Position numbers and translations under genes: made by a program. DNA of 64,000 nucleotides, from the NCBI RefSeq assembly GCF_947507565.1, contig NC_089182.1, positions 2,294,001 through 2,358,000 of the forward strand, given 5' to 3'. The notes below the pieces were generated by a model that saw nothing but the letters and a program-made list of their open reading frames with translations, was not told where the DNA came from and searched no databases. Source of the DNA: Oscarella lobularis (lineage: Eukaryota; Porifera; Homoscleromorpha; Homosclerophorida; Oscarellidae). Shown one piece after another: positions 23,708 to 34,830 of this stretch (the stretch's first letter is position 1; the number at the start of each line of letters is the position of its first letter).

Positions 23708-25349
23708 ATGACGGATCCACAGCATCCACAGAAAGAGAAGAAGAAGAGAACGCCTGATCCAGGTCTTTCAATACTCGTGTGCAGGGTCACCATGAAAGTG
23801 AACGGTTCCTGTCAGATTTCTGGCGGAAAACAAGCGATCATCCGAGCACGCGACTCAAAACGATAGCGAAATCGTATAATGCCGCCGTCGATAGCGTAGA
23901 ATTCGCCCGCCTCCTCGACTCCGACGATCCGCTCAGCTCGTTTCGATCGGAATTCCATTATCCGTCGATAGCCGATCTCGATCTGAAGAGCGGTCCGGCG
24001 ACGTCGTCGAAAGACGACTCCATCTACCTTTGCGGCCAATCGCTGGGACTCCAGCCGAAATCGACGCGATCGCTCGTTCTCGACGAACTGGACAAATGGG
24101 AGAAGAAGGGAGTGCGCGGTCACGCCCACGTCGCTCAACTTCCTTGGGTGACGATCGAATCGACGGTGAAGGAGGCGAGCGCGCGCCTCGTCGGCGCGCT
24201 TCCGTCCGAAGTGTGCATCATGAACACGCTGAGCGTCAATCTCCACGTCGGCATGCTCGCCTTCTATCGACCAACGTCGGAGAGATATAAGATCATGCTC
24301 GAAGCGAAAGCTTTTCCTTCTGATCACTATGCAATACAATCGCAAATTCAGGTATATCTTATGGCGTCAGATCAAATTATGACGTCAGAAATCTTAATTA
24401 ATTAAGAGAGTCTATATATTAATAATTGCACCGCTCTCTCCTGTTTGATAGTCGTCCTATCGTATTGATTGGCGATTGTTCTTTTCAGGTGCACGGATAT
24501 GATCCAAGCGAGTCGTTAGTGATCGTTGCCCCTCGGCCGGGCGAAGAAACGCTAAGAACGGAGGACATAGTGAAGACGATCGAAGAGCAAGGCGACGCGA
24601 TTGCTCTCATCCTCTTCGGCGGCGTCCAATACTACACCGGGCAGGTACTAGACATGGCTCGCATCACGGAAGCGGGGCACAAGCGCGGCTGTCGCGTGGG
24701 CTTCGATTTGGCGCACGCCATCGGCAACGTACCCCTTCGCCTTCATGACTGGCACGTCGATTTCGCGTGCTGGTGCACGTACAAGTATCTCAACGCCGGA
24801 CCGGGCGCTGTAGGCGGCTTTTTCGTGCACGACACGCACGCGCGCGACTTTAGTCTGCCTCGTATGGAGGGCTGGTGGGGTCACGATTTGGACACGCGGT
24901 TCAGGATGGACAACACGCGCGGGCTCTTGCCCGGCGCCGACGGCTTTCAGTCGTCGAATCCGCCCGTTTTGGAAACGGTTTGTCTTCTGTCAAGCTTGCG
25001 CATGTTCAATCGCACGTCGATCGAGCAATTGCGCGCCAAATCCATTCATTTGACCGGTTACTTGGAACTTCTGCTCGACATTCTGTACTCGAAGGATGAT
25101 CCCAATCGATCGGGTCCCTACGTGGAGCTCATTACGCCGAGGAACGTCGACGAGAGAGGCGCGCAATTGTCGATTCGGTTCTCGGTTTCCCTGAAAAACG
25201 TTTTCGATTGGATAACCGAACGCGGCGTCGTCGTCGACCTGCGCAAGCCGGACGTCATGCGAGTCGGTCCCATGCCTTTCTACAATTCGTTTGAAGACGT
25301 GCACAAGTTCGTACGCCTTCTTGGCGAAGCCTTCTCGGCCGTCAGCTAA
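23708..25349 (+). CDS. KYNU: Kynureninase
   Basis: Three exons by my reading: 23708-23762 (MTDPQHPQKEKKKRTPD), about 23816-24350, and about 24490-25349. The first intron (23763-23815) joins the ATG exon in frame. Conserved blocks are SLGLQPKSTRSLVLDELDKW, MNTLSVNLHVGMLAF, EAKAFPSDHYAIQSQ, FDLAHAIGNVPLRLHDW and the PLP-lysine segment CWCTYKYLNAGPG. The end is VGPMPFYNSFEDVHKF. The enzyme cleaves kynurenine or 3-hydroxykynurenine to anthranilate or 3-hydroxyanthranilate plus alanine in tryptophan degradation to NAD. Length and motifs are those of the animal enzyme. If the first intron is wrong, translation must start elsewhere upstream, because the main exon has no early in-frame ATG. Confidence 0.93.
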
Positions 25350-25405
25350 AAACGCCTAGTCGTTCGCGAGTTTTTCTTTTGCATACTTTTTGATTATAGG
25401 AGCTC

Positions 25406-28289
25406 TTATTTGAGGTCCGCTCGACCCGCTGCAAAACTGCTGCCTCTATTGTACGTGTAACTTTTTGCCTTGCGGAACATGTCAAATTCGTCGTTCATCT
25501 TCATTCCAACGCCCTAGAAAAAATTGCGTTCGTGCCCGTTGCGTTTAGAAAGTAAGTCGTCTATTTTTACCCGGAATTTGTCCAAATCGGTACGAACTTC
25601 GGCCGCTTCGACGGGATCGTATATGCCCTGTTTACTTGCTCCAAGTCCCGTTTCGCCCCAACCTAAAAAGACTCGTTTAAAATTATGATATTTTGAAGGA
25701 ACGATATTTTTACCCATTTTCTTTAGCATTTGATGGCCCTTGTTGTCTTCGGATATCCTATTATCGAGACTGGCACTCTGCACAAACGGAGACCTGCCCC
25801 CCAAAACGAATAGTAGAGACACTTGTCTCTCTTCTAAACGCGTTTATGAATTTACACAAATTTCGGTGATGCGCTTCGTCTCGGAGAACGAGATCTAGAA
25901 AAGAAAACGTAGCTCTCTTTCCACATTGAAAAGAATCACTTACCTGGATCGTCGTCGCCTTGGAGACCGTGATCTCCGACGACGATGTGGCGACGGTGAT
26001 CGCGAATATTCCCGCCGTCGTCTTGGCGACTCAGAATGATCTCGCCATCGTCTTGGAGATGGAGAACGCGACCTAGGCATATTATATAATACAGTACAGC
26101 GAATGAAAAAATATTTGACGTTCTTGCCTTTTCCTCCTCTCTTTCGTTCGCTTCATTTTGTAAAATTCGTCGAGACCCCCTTTTTCCCATCCGTCTCTAA
26201 ACACAACAATACCATCTAGAGAAAGATATCAAAGACACACGGACTCGTCTGTCGGTTTGGTTTTGTCATAAAATGCATCAACGGAATCAATGAGATGCTG
26301 ACTCGGTGGCAAGGCAGGAGGAAGACGAATATCCATGGGGTCAATTGGTTTGTAATTGGTATCACTCGGCTAAACAGGACACGCGTGGTAAAAAAGAAAA
26401 TTAAACTCGCCTTTTCTATCGTACCTTGACAAGAGAGACCATAAGACCAGCTGGAAGTTCGTAGTAGGGTATGTCTGGTATAATTTGCCCGTTTTGATCA
26501 TACTGAGGCGGTTGGGGATTGACTGGCGGAGGGGGCAAGGGAAATTGCGGCGGTGGAGGTGCCATGAAGGAAGCGCCTCCGCCGGCGCCGGGAAATGCCC
26601 CGGGTGGCGGCGGCGGCGGCGGCATGGGACCTTGATTAAATGAAGGAGGAGGAGGAGGAGGAGGAAGAGGAAGAGACGGCGGCGGTGCGTTGAATCCGGA
26701 CGGTTCAGCGGAATAGGGGGGTGGTATTGGCTGTTCAGCGCCGAAAGCGGTGGGCGGTGGAAGAAGCGGCGGTTTAGACGACGGAGGGGGAATGATATCG
26801 GGAGCTGGGACTGGGACGGGGACTGGAGCGATATTGGGAGCAGGGGCAGGAGCCGGCCTTTGTGAGTAATCCACTAAGGCGCAATAGTTGATACTTCTCG
26901 CGCTGTCATAAATCTTGGTATACCTGGAAGGTGATAGTGCATCAAAACGTCATCGTTCTAACAAAGAGACGATTTCCAGGCCATATGTATACCTCTTGAA
27001 TTCTTACCTTTTGGTGACTTGATAATCCATCACGCATTTTCTACAGACGAAACGGTTTACCTTTTCTGCTAAGTGGGTTCTCACCTGTAATATGTCCGAT
27101 GAAAAGTATCCGTTTCCCTGCCAGATGTTCAGCACCTTTTATAGAAAATGTCTGTGCGTATCGGACTGATCTTTCTTTGGGTGTTTGGCTCTATTACTTT
27201 TTGAAGTTTCAATTTCTCCTGTTCAGTTGGCTGTTCTGCAACAGCCGAGCAAAATATTGGCACCACAACGCCTTCAAGAGACTGGTGCAGTTCGTCGTTT
27301 TTCTTCCTTACACTTAAATTAAAACAGCAATTAGTGCCCCACCCTTTTCTTCGACGCTCTCTCTAAATACCAATGATGAACAACGTCATTGATGACATAG
27401 ACGAGGTGAAGCTTGTGACTGAATGGAACATTAGAAACGCCAGCAGCTCTGAATGAAAGAAAGACTTTGAATATTTCAAGGCAGCCGCCCCACTGTTCCT
27501 TTGCACCTGTAATAAAGATACTGTGCAACGTGATAACAATGATAATCGGACTGAGCGTAGCTGAATATCCAACTCTTGCAATTCTGAACAAGAATCTCAA
27601 CGTATTACGGATGTAGTCGTCTCTGCTTAAGAGTCAAACCTGAATAGCCTCCTTCTTGCACGTCTCCATAGCAGCCACCAAGACGTGATCAAAATCGCTC
27701 ATATCAGGCAGAGCCGTCGATTCTTCAGAAGCGGCTGGCTTGCTGACACCGCTAGATGCAGGCGCAGCCACATCCTCTATAAAAAAGATTCATCTAGTTT
27801 TCTCAAAGGAGCTCTACTTCCTAAAATAGATAGTTTACGTTGTATTGGTGTCCAGTTGGACTGCTGTTGCTGTTGCTGCTGCCACGGAGCTTTCTCGATT
27901 GACTCTTGCACTCTTTGCTGTCCGACCGATTGCAGCTGCTTCTGCCGCTCCTCGACTTGCCGTTGGATTTGCGCTGATTGGCCATTTTTTAGTTCATCGA
28001 ATTGCGTCCGTGTTTTGTGCGTGTCAACCCCCTTTTTTACCGGCTTTTTCCTTTCCTAGTTTCCACTTGTAATAGAGGTGGTGCTCGCCGCCGAAGAGGA
28101 AGGAGAATTTCGGGTTGCCTCGCTGTTTTTTCATCGTCATCTTCTCGAATTCGGGTCCATTTCGCGCGACGAAGTTCGCCAGCTTGTCGATCACGTTCTG
28201 AAGGGATTTCTCTAACGGACAGAACGGTAAGAATCGCACGAACGCTTTTTACTCGCAGCACCTTGAGGTGGATGAGGAATAGCAGCCAT
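25406..28289 (-). CDS. CHERP: CHERP-like SR-related pre-mRNA splicing protein (SURP, CID, G-patch)
   Basis: Long minus-strand gene. Exon 1 is MAAIPHPPQ and joins across a ~49-nt intron to the SURP/SWAP module VIDKLANFVARNGPEFEKM ending near 28030. A Gln-rich exon follows, then a CID-type domain (about 27350-27650, LVYVINDVVHHWYLERASKK). A strongly Pro-rich exon (26416-26874, with runs of 7-8 Pro) ends in the conserved IPYYELPAGLMVSLVK. After an Arg-rich part come a G-patch (KGHQMLKKMG|WGETGLGASKQGI) and a C-terminus with NDEFDMFRKAKSYTYNR, stop 25406-25408. CHERP associates with U2 snRNP and affects alternative splicing. Domain order agrees with CHERP. Internal exon borders between 26880 and 27350 are less certain. 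Confidence 0.87.
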
Positions 28290-28317
28290 TTTGGCTTTCG
28301 CAGTTAACGCGCGTCAA
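28290..28317. promoter_or_regulatory. 28-bp bidirectional interval, CHERP / RABEPK
   Basis: Only 28 bases separate the two start codons. The segment holds TTAACGCGCG (28304-28313), similar to motifs upstream of RCL1 and between ASNSD1 and GET3. Confidence 0.65.
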
Positions 28318-29576
28318 ATGGACATTCATCCGTTTCTCGAGGTTGGCGATTCTCCCCGTCGCGGCGTATGGTACGTATTGAGCTGCACGGGAGACGCTCC
28401 ATCGGGAAGAGTGGGCCACTCGTGCACAACGGACGCAAAACGAGAGTTCGCCTACGTGATCGGCGGCGCGACGCCTCAAGGCGCATTCGATGACGTGCAC
28501 AGGCTGAATATAGGTACGAACTACTATAACTCCTACTCATTCTGCTTCTAAAGCGCCTCTAGATACCCTACGCTGGGAACGCTTGTCGGTATCTGGAACG
28601 TTCGTCCCTCGATACGAACACGCCGCCTTTTTGCCGTGCGACAAATCGAATTCTATTTACACGTTCGGCGGGGCCGAGAAGTCGGGGAATCTGAATTCGA
28701 TTCAAGTCTTTGATACCGGTACCTTAATTAATTAATAAAAATCAAGACTAGCTTGATTTAATTAATTAATTAATTAATTAAGAATCGCGAAGTTGGACTG
28801 ATCTTCCTGTTAGCGGCGTTGTACCGGAAGCGCGAACTCATCACACTTCCGGTGGCATAGAAAATGCGTTGATTATCTATTCAGGCGGTTCTAGTGGCTC
28901 CGAGCCGGTCTCTGACCAACTTCTGCACATTCTTGACATAGGCAATATTGAGACGTTTTTCATCGCCCGGTGGTGACGGGCATTTTTGTATAGATAAAGT
29001 GGCATGGAAACAGCCGCCAACGTCCGGAACGGCTCCATCGCCACGACACGGCCACATTCTCATAGGCGTAAATCGTCGTGTCTACGTGCACGGGGGCATG
29101 GCTGGAAAAGAACTTCATGACGATTTGCACGCAATCAGTCTCGGTAAGCAATAGTCACACTGTATTTTCATTATTGTTATCATAGGTTCTTGGTTGCAGA
29201 TGATTTCGTTTGGACTAGGCCTGAAACGACGGGAACGTCTCCTTCGGCACGCGCCGCTCATTCCGCTGTTGCCGTTCAGGAAACCATATTCATTTTCGGA
29301 GGAATGGATTCCACGGGTCCTCTCAATGATCTCTATTCGTTGAACACGACGACGTTACACTGGTCGCTTATTGAGACGACGGGCGGCCCTCCTCCGGCGC
29401 CTAGACTCGATCACACTCTCTGCGCTGTTAGTTTGCCCGTATTTGCTGCTGCTAAGGAAGGCGAGGAAAAGGCGAACGCCGTCGAAGGTCGTCACATGGT
29501 TCTGATGGTATTCGGAGGAATGGACACGCAGGGAATGATGTTTGACGACTGCCTGGCCTTTTCAATCGAAACATAG
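28318..29576 (+). CDS. RABEPK: Rab9 effector with kelch motifs
   Basis: Spliced gene of about six kelch repeats. It starts MDIHPFLEVGDSPRRGVWYV, and later blades show FAYVIGGATPQGAFDDVH, SIYTFGGAEKSGN, PSPRHGHILIGVNRRVYVHG, IFIFGGMDSTGPLNDLYSL and MVFGGMDTQGMMFDDC, stop 29574-29576. Order and C-terminus match RABEPK/p40, a Rab9 partner in endosome-to-Golgi transport. The third intron contains a TTAA microsatellite (about 28720-28780). The ATG at 28318 is chosen because the family N-terminus has the same spacing to the first kelch blade. Confidence 0.9.
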
Positions 29577-29622
29577 GGTATACTGATAATAATGATTCTA
29601 CATTTTATTTCTGCTATGCTCT

Positions 29623-31201
29623 CTAGGTTGTTATTTTACTCAGATTAGAATATCCGGCGCCTACGCACGACATGATGTATCGTTTTCCCAATTCTAAAGT
29701 CTCCTCGTCTTCGTCGTCATTGTCTTGAGCCCGGATAGGTTCAATTCGAAACACCACGCCATAAAAATCGCGCAGATGTCGCAAAAAGGCCACACTAAAA
29801 TGTTCCTCCTATTCAATTGAAAAAACCGCAAAGAGACGGGCGTCTTACGTGTACGACGTCAGCTCGCCGCTCTGGATTTTAGACAAGTCCTTTTGCCCGA
29901 GAGCCATGAGCAGAAAAGCGAGGCTTTGATTTCGCGAATCGACGCAGCCACCCTTGGGGCGTAAGGTTTCACAACTAGAAGGCTAGCATTATCAGTATTG
30001 ACATATACCTTCCATATTTCTTCAAGTAACATCTTAGCCGTCTGCTCACCCAAGTCCTCGGGCAAAGTCAACTCACCCGAGTCGGTTCTTTCTGCAGACA
30101 TTGATTCAACAGCCAGTACAACACCGGTAGTCGATTCGGCGACAAGCGATAGACCAAACCCCGGTGACCTTACGAAAACATACGCTCTAATACATAGCCC
30201 TATTTCTCTACGTCTGCACGTCTCACTTTCCAGCCTCATCCCCCTTGAAATGATCCGTGTATATGTATACGTCAGGTAGAAGTTTGTTCAGAATGCCACG
30301 GGCTGCATCTACAACTCTATTTGCAATTGCAGGAGCCATCCTCATAGTAAATCTAGTAGCGAACAGCTTTGTTTGAAAAAAAAAGAGAGGACACCATGCG
30401 GCTGACAGTCTTACGCTGTGCCGCGAATGCGCTTGATTTTTCCCGGATCAATGAATTGAATTGGTCTCACTTGTCGAACAATTGGACAAGTGAAGAGAAC
30501 GTCACCGCCTCCCGCAGGAAGAGCTCCCCGTCTTCGAACCTAAAGGCCGTTAGTACCACATACTACTGTATCGCCAAGGGCACCACACTTTAATTTGTAA
30601 ATTTTCTTCAGTAATGAATCGTTTAAGAAGAGGCAGACTAGTCGCTTTCACTATGTCGACCTTATTCAAGATTTCGTCAAAAATTGAGAATACAGTGACG
30701 TCATATTTTTACCGACGGATCGTCGCGACTATTTGTAATGCCGCGTAGGGTGAGCTGAAAAGGATGCTTTGCAAAGGGCGCAAGAGCAATTATTCCTTCA
30801 AGGTAGTAGCCTATGCCTCTTTGATTGCTACACTCGTGTTCGACGCGTCCGCCCGATATCATTCCTGGTATAAAAATTAATGTCGTGCCTAGCAACGAGA
30901 TGATTCGATTAGTCTGATAATAAAAAGTCGATAAAAATTGCCTGTCTCGTTTATTTCAATAGTCGATCCGTTCGTCAATCTGTCCAAAAGTCGTATGTAG
31001 CTGGCTTCGTACTCTATTGCGAAGAAGAAAGTGATCTCAGAACCAGTGCACGTGCATGGATTCCTCGCCTCTAAGGCCAGGATCGTCTTCATCTGATCTG
31101 ATGTCCGTGATCTTCACCGGCTTGCTGCTAAGAACGCCCAATGACAGACGCTGGCGCAGGTAATTGCTTCCTCTATAGTGTAGGAACGTTGCAGTAGCCA
31201 T
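29623..31201 (-). CDS. RCL1: RNA 3'-phosphate cyclase-like protein 1 (18S rRNA processing)
   Basis: Minus-strand spliced gene. Exon 1 is MATATFLHYRGSNYLRQRL up to DEDDPGL. Next are YEASYIRLLDRLTNGSTIEIN, GTTLIFIPGMISGGRVEHEC, RGIGYYLEGIIALAPFAKHP, GALPAGGGDVLFTCP, IDPGKIKRIRGTA, the block GFGLSLVAESTTGVVLAVES, LPEDLGEQTAKMLLEEI and a C-terminus SCVGAGYSNLSKITT, stop 29623-29625. It is the nucleolar RCL1 type, an endonuclease-linked factor of 40S subunit assembly, rather than the RTCA cyclase. Two introns (31014-31068 and 30889-30941) need GC donors. Confidence 0.93.
30889..30941 (-). other. GC-AG intron in RCL1
   Basis: Donor ACAG|GCAATT and acceptor GCTAG|GC on the minus strand. Splicing restores INETGTTLIFIPG. 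No GT at the boundary. Confidence 0.88.
31014..31068 (-). other. GC-AG intron in RCL1
   Basis: Donor AGAG|GCGAGG and acceptor CAATAG|AG on the minus strand. Splicing gives DPGLREYEASYIRLL, as expected for the family. The nearest GT (near 31053) would break the alignment. Confidence 0.8.
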
Positions 31202-31874
31202 GCTCCTACGAAAAAGACGTCACGGCCTACCGCGCGTTAAATACGGCGAGACTAACTTTAAGCTTCGCTTCAAATTTCTTCGTTCGCGCTCGGGCCGTGC
31301 GCGAATTCGACGAAAAATGGTGTTACCGCGCGCTAAAAGAACATGTGACTCGAGGTTTTAGGCTCGTTCTTGAGAATAACGTTATTACCTGGTCAAAAAT
31401 GTTTTCCGTGGCTCTTTAGACTTATTTGGGAGAAGAATTCCTTCGTTTTAGAAAAGTTAGAAAAGCGAGCACACGCAACGCTCACGCGACTTCACACTCG
31501 CGAGTTCACGTGCAGCAGTTTGGCCTACTGTACCATTTCACACTTCCTTATATGGTCTGATTACTTTGTTGGACGTGGCACGCGTCAACGTCTGTCGGTG
31601 CGGACCACGTACGGACGAAAGCAGGGCGTTCTCTACGCCCACGGCTCGCGATTTTGATTCGAATGCATTGCGACGCGCAATCGCGAGGCGGCGAGCGCGC
31701 GAGCACGCGAGTTCGCTGATTAGTTTTCACACGTCAAATGTTCGCACGATCTAATTTCCGCTGAATTGTGATAAGCGCGTCTGCGATCTCGTCTGGGCCC
31801 GAGAACCGACGAAACACAGTCTCGCGGCTCGAGAATCGACGATACCGAACTCTCTATCGACGAACGGTGTTTGA
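31202..31874. promoter_or_regulatory. RCL1 upstream region
   Basis: About 670 bases with no convincing coding exon. Near the RCL1 start are two related GC cores, CGCGCGTTAA at 31231-31240 and TACCGCGCGCTAA near 31323-31335. The right half is GC-rich and may be shared with the candidate transcript that follows. Confidence 0.5.
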
Positions 31875-32610
31875 TTGCAGCGGATGCAGACCGAGGAGAT
31901 GACGAATTTGCCATCACGTGAGTGGTTCACACTCCGGAAGATGCTGTCCACGCGAATTCGCACCATCTCGGATTCGCTCATAAACATCGACCTCTCAATC
32001 TGTGCGTCATTCTCGGCTGAAGCGCAGAACGGGACGGACGGTCTGGTCCGCTCCCTCGCAGAGGCGCCACGCAGCTTTTTCCTTCGCGGGGCAGCCGAGA
32101 AGAGGCTTACCGCCGCGAGGCGGGCCTCCGAAGCCCACGATCGAGGAAAGGGACAGCGGAGCCGACCGGTAAGTGAAGCTACATTACGCGATTTCGTAAC
32201 TAACCAAGCTAATTGTGCGCTTTCTCTCTTGCAGCGAGTCCCATATGCAGTCCTTCGCGAAGGACTGCGCCCCGGCGAAGGAGGAAAAGAACGGCGCCGC
32301 GTGGCACGCGCGTCGGTAAGTCGATCGCGTAGCGTCGCGTTTAGATCCAATCAACGAATCGTGCTTTTTTTGTGCGTATATAGGTCGTAGCGCTGTGCGG
32401 ACGATCGACGCGCGACGGACGGACACCGCATCACTCGTCGCTCGTCGTTCGTAAGTAGATACATCGCGACCGAAGGTGTCAAATCTAATTATTATTCTCT
32501 TGTTTCCGACAGCTGTCAAAGACTGGGCCAACGGCCGAAGCGGAAGTGGACGAAGTCGATGGAGACGAAGAGGTAGCAAGGGAAGACTCATCGCTTCAGG
32601 TTCTTCTTCG
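31875..32610 (+). CDS. candidate spliced gene of unknown function, basic product
   Basis: Not recognised. Four segments can be joined in one frame with canonical junctions: about 31875-32169 (donor GTAAGTGAAG), about 32236-32313 (donor GTAAGTCGAT), about 32385-32450 (donor GTAAGTAGAT) and about 32513-32610. Introns would be 62-72 nt, typical here. The product would be about 150-180 residues, Arg/Ser-rich at the end (SGSGRSRWRRRGSKGR). An acceptor just before 31881 suggests a further upstream exon. Three strong donors at regular spacing argue for a real transcript; low-complexity composition and lack of a known domain leave non-coding RNA equally likely. Confidence 0.35.
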
Positions 32611-32719
32611 TAGCTACGGGCCCCTGTGGTGTAGGCGTACACATAAGGGCGGGGTTCTCTGTCACGACGCATATCTAAGCGAATTGCACGTTGCCGCTGT
32701 CGGAGGGCCCGAGTCGTAG

Positions 32720-33190
32720 CGCACAGGGGGCGGGAGGGCGCTCGTTTGCCTGACGGCGGCGGTTAACAGCATGATGCTTAATCCTTCACACTCTTACCAC
32801 ATGTACGCCTATATATTTGACCCCGCACGCATGTACGCCTCCGTGAAATAGTTTGTAGATTTTTCATACTAATATTAATATCAAGAATCAAAATTAAATA
32901 CAGCTAATCAATAATCAAAATCAAACAATTATGTGCGTGGCAGAGAACGTAGCGGGGGACTGCATTATTGATCTGCGCCGGCGCGCAGCTTACCTTTGCG
33001 TATGCATAACCCCGATAGTCATGCACGGGTCCACGCATCCCTTGCATTAAGGTTTAGGGCGGCTGTCAGTAGGTAGGGCGGTTCCCAATTTGCTCTAAGG
33101 TGAGAGAGCAGGAGATAGGTTATAGTGTAGTTAGGCCTGACCCCAACATACTGTAGCTGGCAGCCGCCACCCACATTAGACCATTTTCTC
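32720..33190. other. gene-free spacer
   Basis: I see no coding exon, RNA gene or clear repeat here, only moderately AT-rich unique-looking DNA. Confidence 0.5.
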
Positions 33191-33860
33191 AATGGATTTT
33201 TGAGGTAATCTAGGTTGATTAGAATATAGGATAAATTTCTAGGTCAATGGATTTAATTTTTTAAACCACGTAGCTAATTCGTAATTTAGATCAATGGATT
33301 TACGAGGTACTCTAGGTTTTAATTTTTTAAACCACGTAGCTAATCCATAATTTAGATCAATGGATTTACGAGGTACTCTAGGTTTTAATTTTTTAAACCA
33401 CGTAGCTAATCCAAAATTTAGATCAATGGATTTACGAGGTACTCTAAATTTTAAATTTTTTAAACCACGTAGATAATCCGTCTTTTAGGTTTAAATTACG
33501 TACAGTACCTAATCCGAATTTTAGGGTAAAATTGTACCTAATCCGTCTTTTAGGTTTTAATTAAACCACGTGACTAACTCGTGTTTTAGAAAAGTAATGT
33601 TCTAGGTAGACGTAATTGCACTAGGTCCATTTCCAGTATATTTAGGTCAATGGATTTACGAGGTACTCTAGGTTTTAATTGTGTAAACCACGTGACTAAC
33701 CCGTGCTTTAGAAAAGTAATGTACTAGGTTTTATATTAGGGAGCGTAATATACTAGGTCCATTTCCAGTATTTAGGTCAATGGATTTACGAGGTACTCTA
33801 GGTTTTAATTTTTTAATTAAACCACGTGTTTAACCCGTCTTTTAGAGAAGTAGTCTGGCT
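33190..33860. repeat. AT-rich tandem repeat, about 67-bp unit
   Basis: Imperfect copies of a unit containing ATCAATGGATTTACGAGGT, then CTCTAGGTTTTAATTTTTT, then AAACCACGTAGCTAATCC. Intact starts occur near 33290, 33357, 33423, 33647 and 33777, so spacing is 66-67 bp with interruptions. No protein-coding sense. Confidence 0.85.
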
Positions 33861-33899
33861 TGTGTCATATTTGTAACGTGTTTTGTTGTGTGTTGTCGT

Positions 33900-34060
33900 T
33901 GGGAGGTAGGGAGTAAGAAAGTGCTTGGGATCAGAAATAGTGAGGGTGGGAAGGGGGGAAAGCATAAGGGAGGAGGGAGGGGGAGGTGGGAAGCATAAGG
34001 GAGGAGGGAAGAGAGGGAGGCATAAGGGAGGGGGAAGGAGGGATCAATAGGGTGCCGTAA
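33900..34060 (+). repeat. purine-rich GGGA/GGAGG tract
   Basis: Almost pure G/A on the plus strand with a recurring AAGCATAAGGGAGGAGGGA segment. Several closely spaced G-runs could form quadruplex DNA. Confidence 0.8.
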
Positions 34061-34199
34061 GAGGGTGTGCTTTAGCAGCTCATACCGGGTTTAGTATTTG
34101 CCTTTACCGGTAGTATTTACAGCGATAATTAATTAATTAATCAACTCCCTCCCCGTCGGGTATTGATCGATCGATCACAGTTACGCCACGTGGTTTATT

Positions 34200-34470
34200 T
34201 TCTTGGTAGACGGTACGGTGTTGGTGCACCGACTCCCTTTCCCCGACAGGTTTTATGCCTTCCCCGTTAAAACGTCACGGTACGATGCGGTGGGTTCGTT
34301 TTCTATTCCCCGGTGGGAACTGGTAGTTTTTCAGTACGGCACGGTTTTGATGCACGGCAACAGCCCTATCCCTTTCTCGGTCGGTGAAACGTCACGGTGC
34401 GATATGGTGGGTTTGCATTCCCCGGTGGGAAGTGGGTAGCTCTTCATCACGGATCGGTAAGCAGCCCAAT
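34200..34470. repeat. two copies of a ~121-bp repeat
   Basis: AACGTCACGGT followed by GATGCGGTGGGTT and TTCCCCGGTGGGAA-type blocks recur at about 34268 and 34389, with further partial similarity around. No product recognised. Confidence 0.7.
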
Positions 34471-34666
34471 TCCTTTCCCGGTCTATTCTTGTAGGAGGGC
34501 ACGCGACGCTCATGCATTGCTGCTGATGGTTGACAAAGAAGATTCTTTTGCAGGTTTCAAATTATTGAGTGACTGTAGTGGTAATTAAATTATTGAATAT
34601 TTCTTCATTTTTGTTTTTTGTAGAGTGTGAAGCGGCTACACCGAAGCAACGACCTCAAAGGGTCTT

Positions 34667-34726
34667 AGCCCCGTACGCAGGGTCTGTCTCCTTTACGGAA
34701 CAAAGACAGAGCCTGCGTACGGGGCT
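34667..34726. repeat. 60-bp hairpin, copy 1
   Basis: Arms AGCCCCGTACGCAGG and CCTGCGTACGGGGCT are perfect reverse complements, with an inner stem TCTGTCT/AGACAGA around CCTTTACGGAACAA. Confidence 0.9.
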
Positions 34727-34769
34727 TCGACCGAAGATCGGCGTGGACGACAACAGGAAGGAGGATCGT

Positions 34770-34830
34770 AGCCCCGTACCCAGGGTCTGTCTCCTTTACG
34801 GAACAAAGACAAGAGCCTGGGTACGGGGCT
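34770..34830. repeat. 61-bp hairpin, copy 2
   Basis: Same element about 103 bp downstream with arms AGCCCCGTACCCAGG and CCTGGGTACGGGGCT. The G-to-C change in the left arm is matched by C-to-G in the right arm, so pairing is kept. Confidence 0.9.

Noticed and set aside
28024-28239. Separate small gene with NVIDKLANFVARNG
   Set aside because: It is the SURP exon of CHERP, joined by a short intron to the exon starting at 28289.
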